Source: Alphaproteobacteria bacterium
Lineage (GTDB): Bacteria; Pseudomonadota; Alphaproteobacteria; UBA2966
DNA: 64,000 bases
Direction: 5' to 3'
Assembly (NCBI GenBank): GCA_018654745.1
Contig: JABILA010000071.1
Span: 121,801-185,800 of the forward strand
Positions 63,976-64,000 of this stretch are shown here, one piece after another (within the stretch, counting starts at the first letter, position 1; every line of letters begins with the position of its first letter). Under the pieces are notes generated by a model. It made no database searches and had not been told where the DNA came from. It saw only the letters and a program-made list of their open reading frames with translations. The translations under genes and the position numbers were made by a program.

Positions 63976-64000
63976 ATGTTACAGAATAGCGAAAAGATCA
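63976..64000 (+). CDS. Start of an unidentified gene cut by the window edge
   Basis: ATG at 63976 with AAAGG 8 nt upstream; only MLQNSEKI is readable. The product cannot be named. The Shine-Dalgarno lies in the right arm of the inverted repeat described just upstream. Confidence 0.35.

Noticed and set aside
63860..64000. Insertion-sequence terminal repeat at the right edge
   Set aside because: The visible codons match no transposase I know and no target duplication can be seen, so it is kept only as a structured leader.
1..64000. CRISPR arrays, tRNA, rRNA, prophage or secretion loci
   Set aside because: No regularly spaced repeats, cloverleaf genes, rRNA sequence, phage structural genes or defence genes were recognised on either strand.

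Overview
The window reads as chromosome of a free-living, motile, aerobic alphaproteobacterium specialised in aromatic and N-heterocyclic compounds. The evidence is a FliM with an acidic N-terminal extension, small MarR and GntR regulators, many 4-bp ATGA gene overlaps, and an estimated GC content in the low-to-mid fifties percent. I place it near Rhodospirillales/Kiloniellales-type marine alphaproteobacteria by impression only. I see no rRNA, tRNA, CRISPR array or complete mobile element. The only hint of an element is a structured leader and a gene start at the right edge.

Layout. (1) 1-3144: a homoprotocatechuate meta-cleavage block: hpaE (cut by the window edge), hpaF, hpaG, hpaR and hpaH, with candidate HpaR operators. 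(2) 3175-13113: a CoA-ester catabolic island on two divergent arms: CoA transferase, MaoC hydratase and SDR on the minus strand; acyl-CoA dehydrogenase, acyl-CoA synthetase (apparent 3' frameshift), thioesterase, a synthase-like/DUF35 fusion, thiolase and crotonase on the plus strand. (3) 13135-23084: SLC13 permease, cold-shock gene with three downstream hairpins, cytochrome b561, EF-hand protein, a two-component system with an Asp-rich sensor loop, ICMT-like protein, lone receiver, a second CoA transferase, a 57-residue unknown gene and an MFS transporter.

(4) 23176-40824: the most interesting region, about 17.6 kb all on the minus strand. It holds a two-gene molybdenum hydroxylase, a 6-hydroxynicotinate reductase-like Fe-S protein, a UPF0280 protein, two tandem AA_synth (DUF1185) proteins, a Rieske oxygenase, a branched-chain-type ABC importer with fused permeases, a MarR regulator, glutathione-dependent formaldehyde dehydrogenase, an enamidase-like amidohydrolase and a tungsten aldehyde:ferredoxin oxidoreductase-family protein. 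The simplest reading is uptake, hydroxylation, ring reduction and hydrolytic opening of a (possibly N- or O-methylated) pyridine-type compound. This is inference from families and gene order.

(5) 41127-51351: galE, a zinc-type MDR protein, a CBS protein, a semialdehyde dehydrogenase, indolepyruvate:ferredoxin oxidoreductase (iorAB), a LigB-type extradiol dioxygenase, a 4HBT thioesterase and a divergent GntR regulator. (6) 51463-60629: a large PAS hybrid histidine kinase, then a catechol meta-cleavage operon (type I extradiol dioxygenase, 4-oxalocrotonate decarboxylase, aldolase, acylating acetaldehyde dehydrogenase, hydratase, semialdehyde dehydrogenase). An almost identical AT-rich palindrome lies before this operon and in the gntR divergent promoter, suggesting one GntR regulon. 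(7) 60870-64000: fliM, an SDR, a Sel1-repeat protein and the right-edge gene start.

Taken together, the iorAB/thioesterase/LigB block, the hpa block and the catechol operon form a network turning aryl-pyruvates, aryl-acetates and catechols into pyruvate, succinate semialdehyde and acetyl-CoA. The N-heterocycle cluster feeds central metabolism separately.
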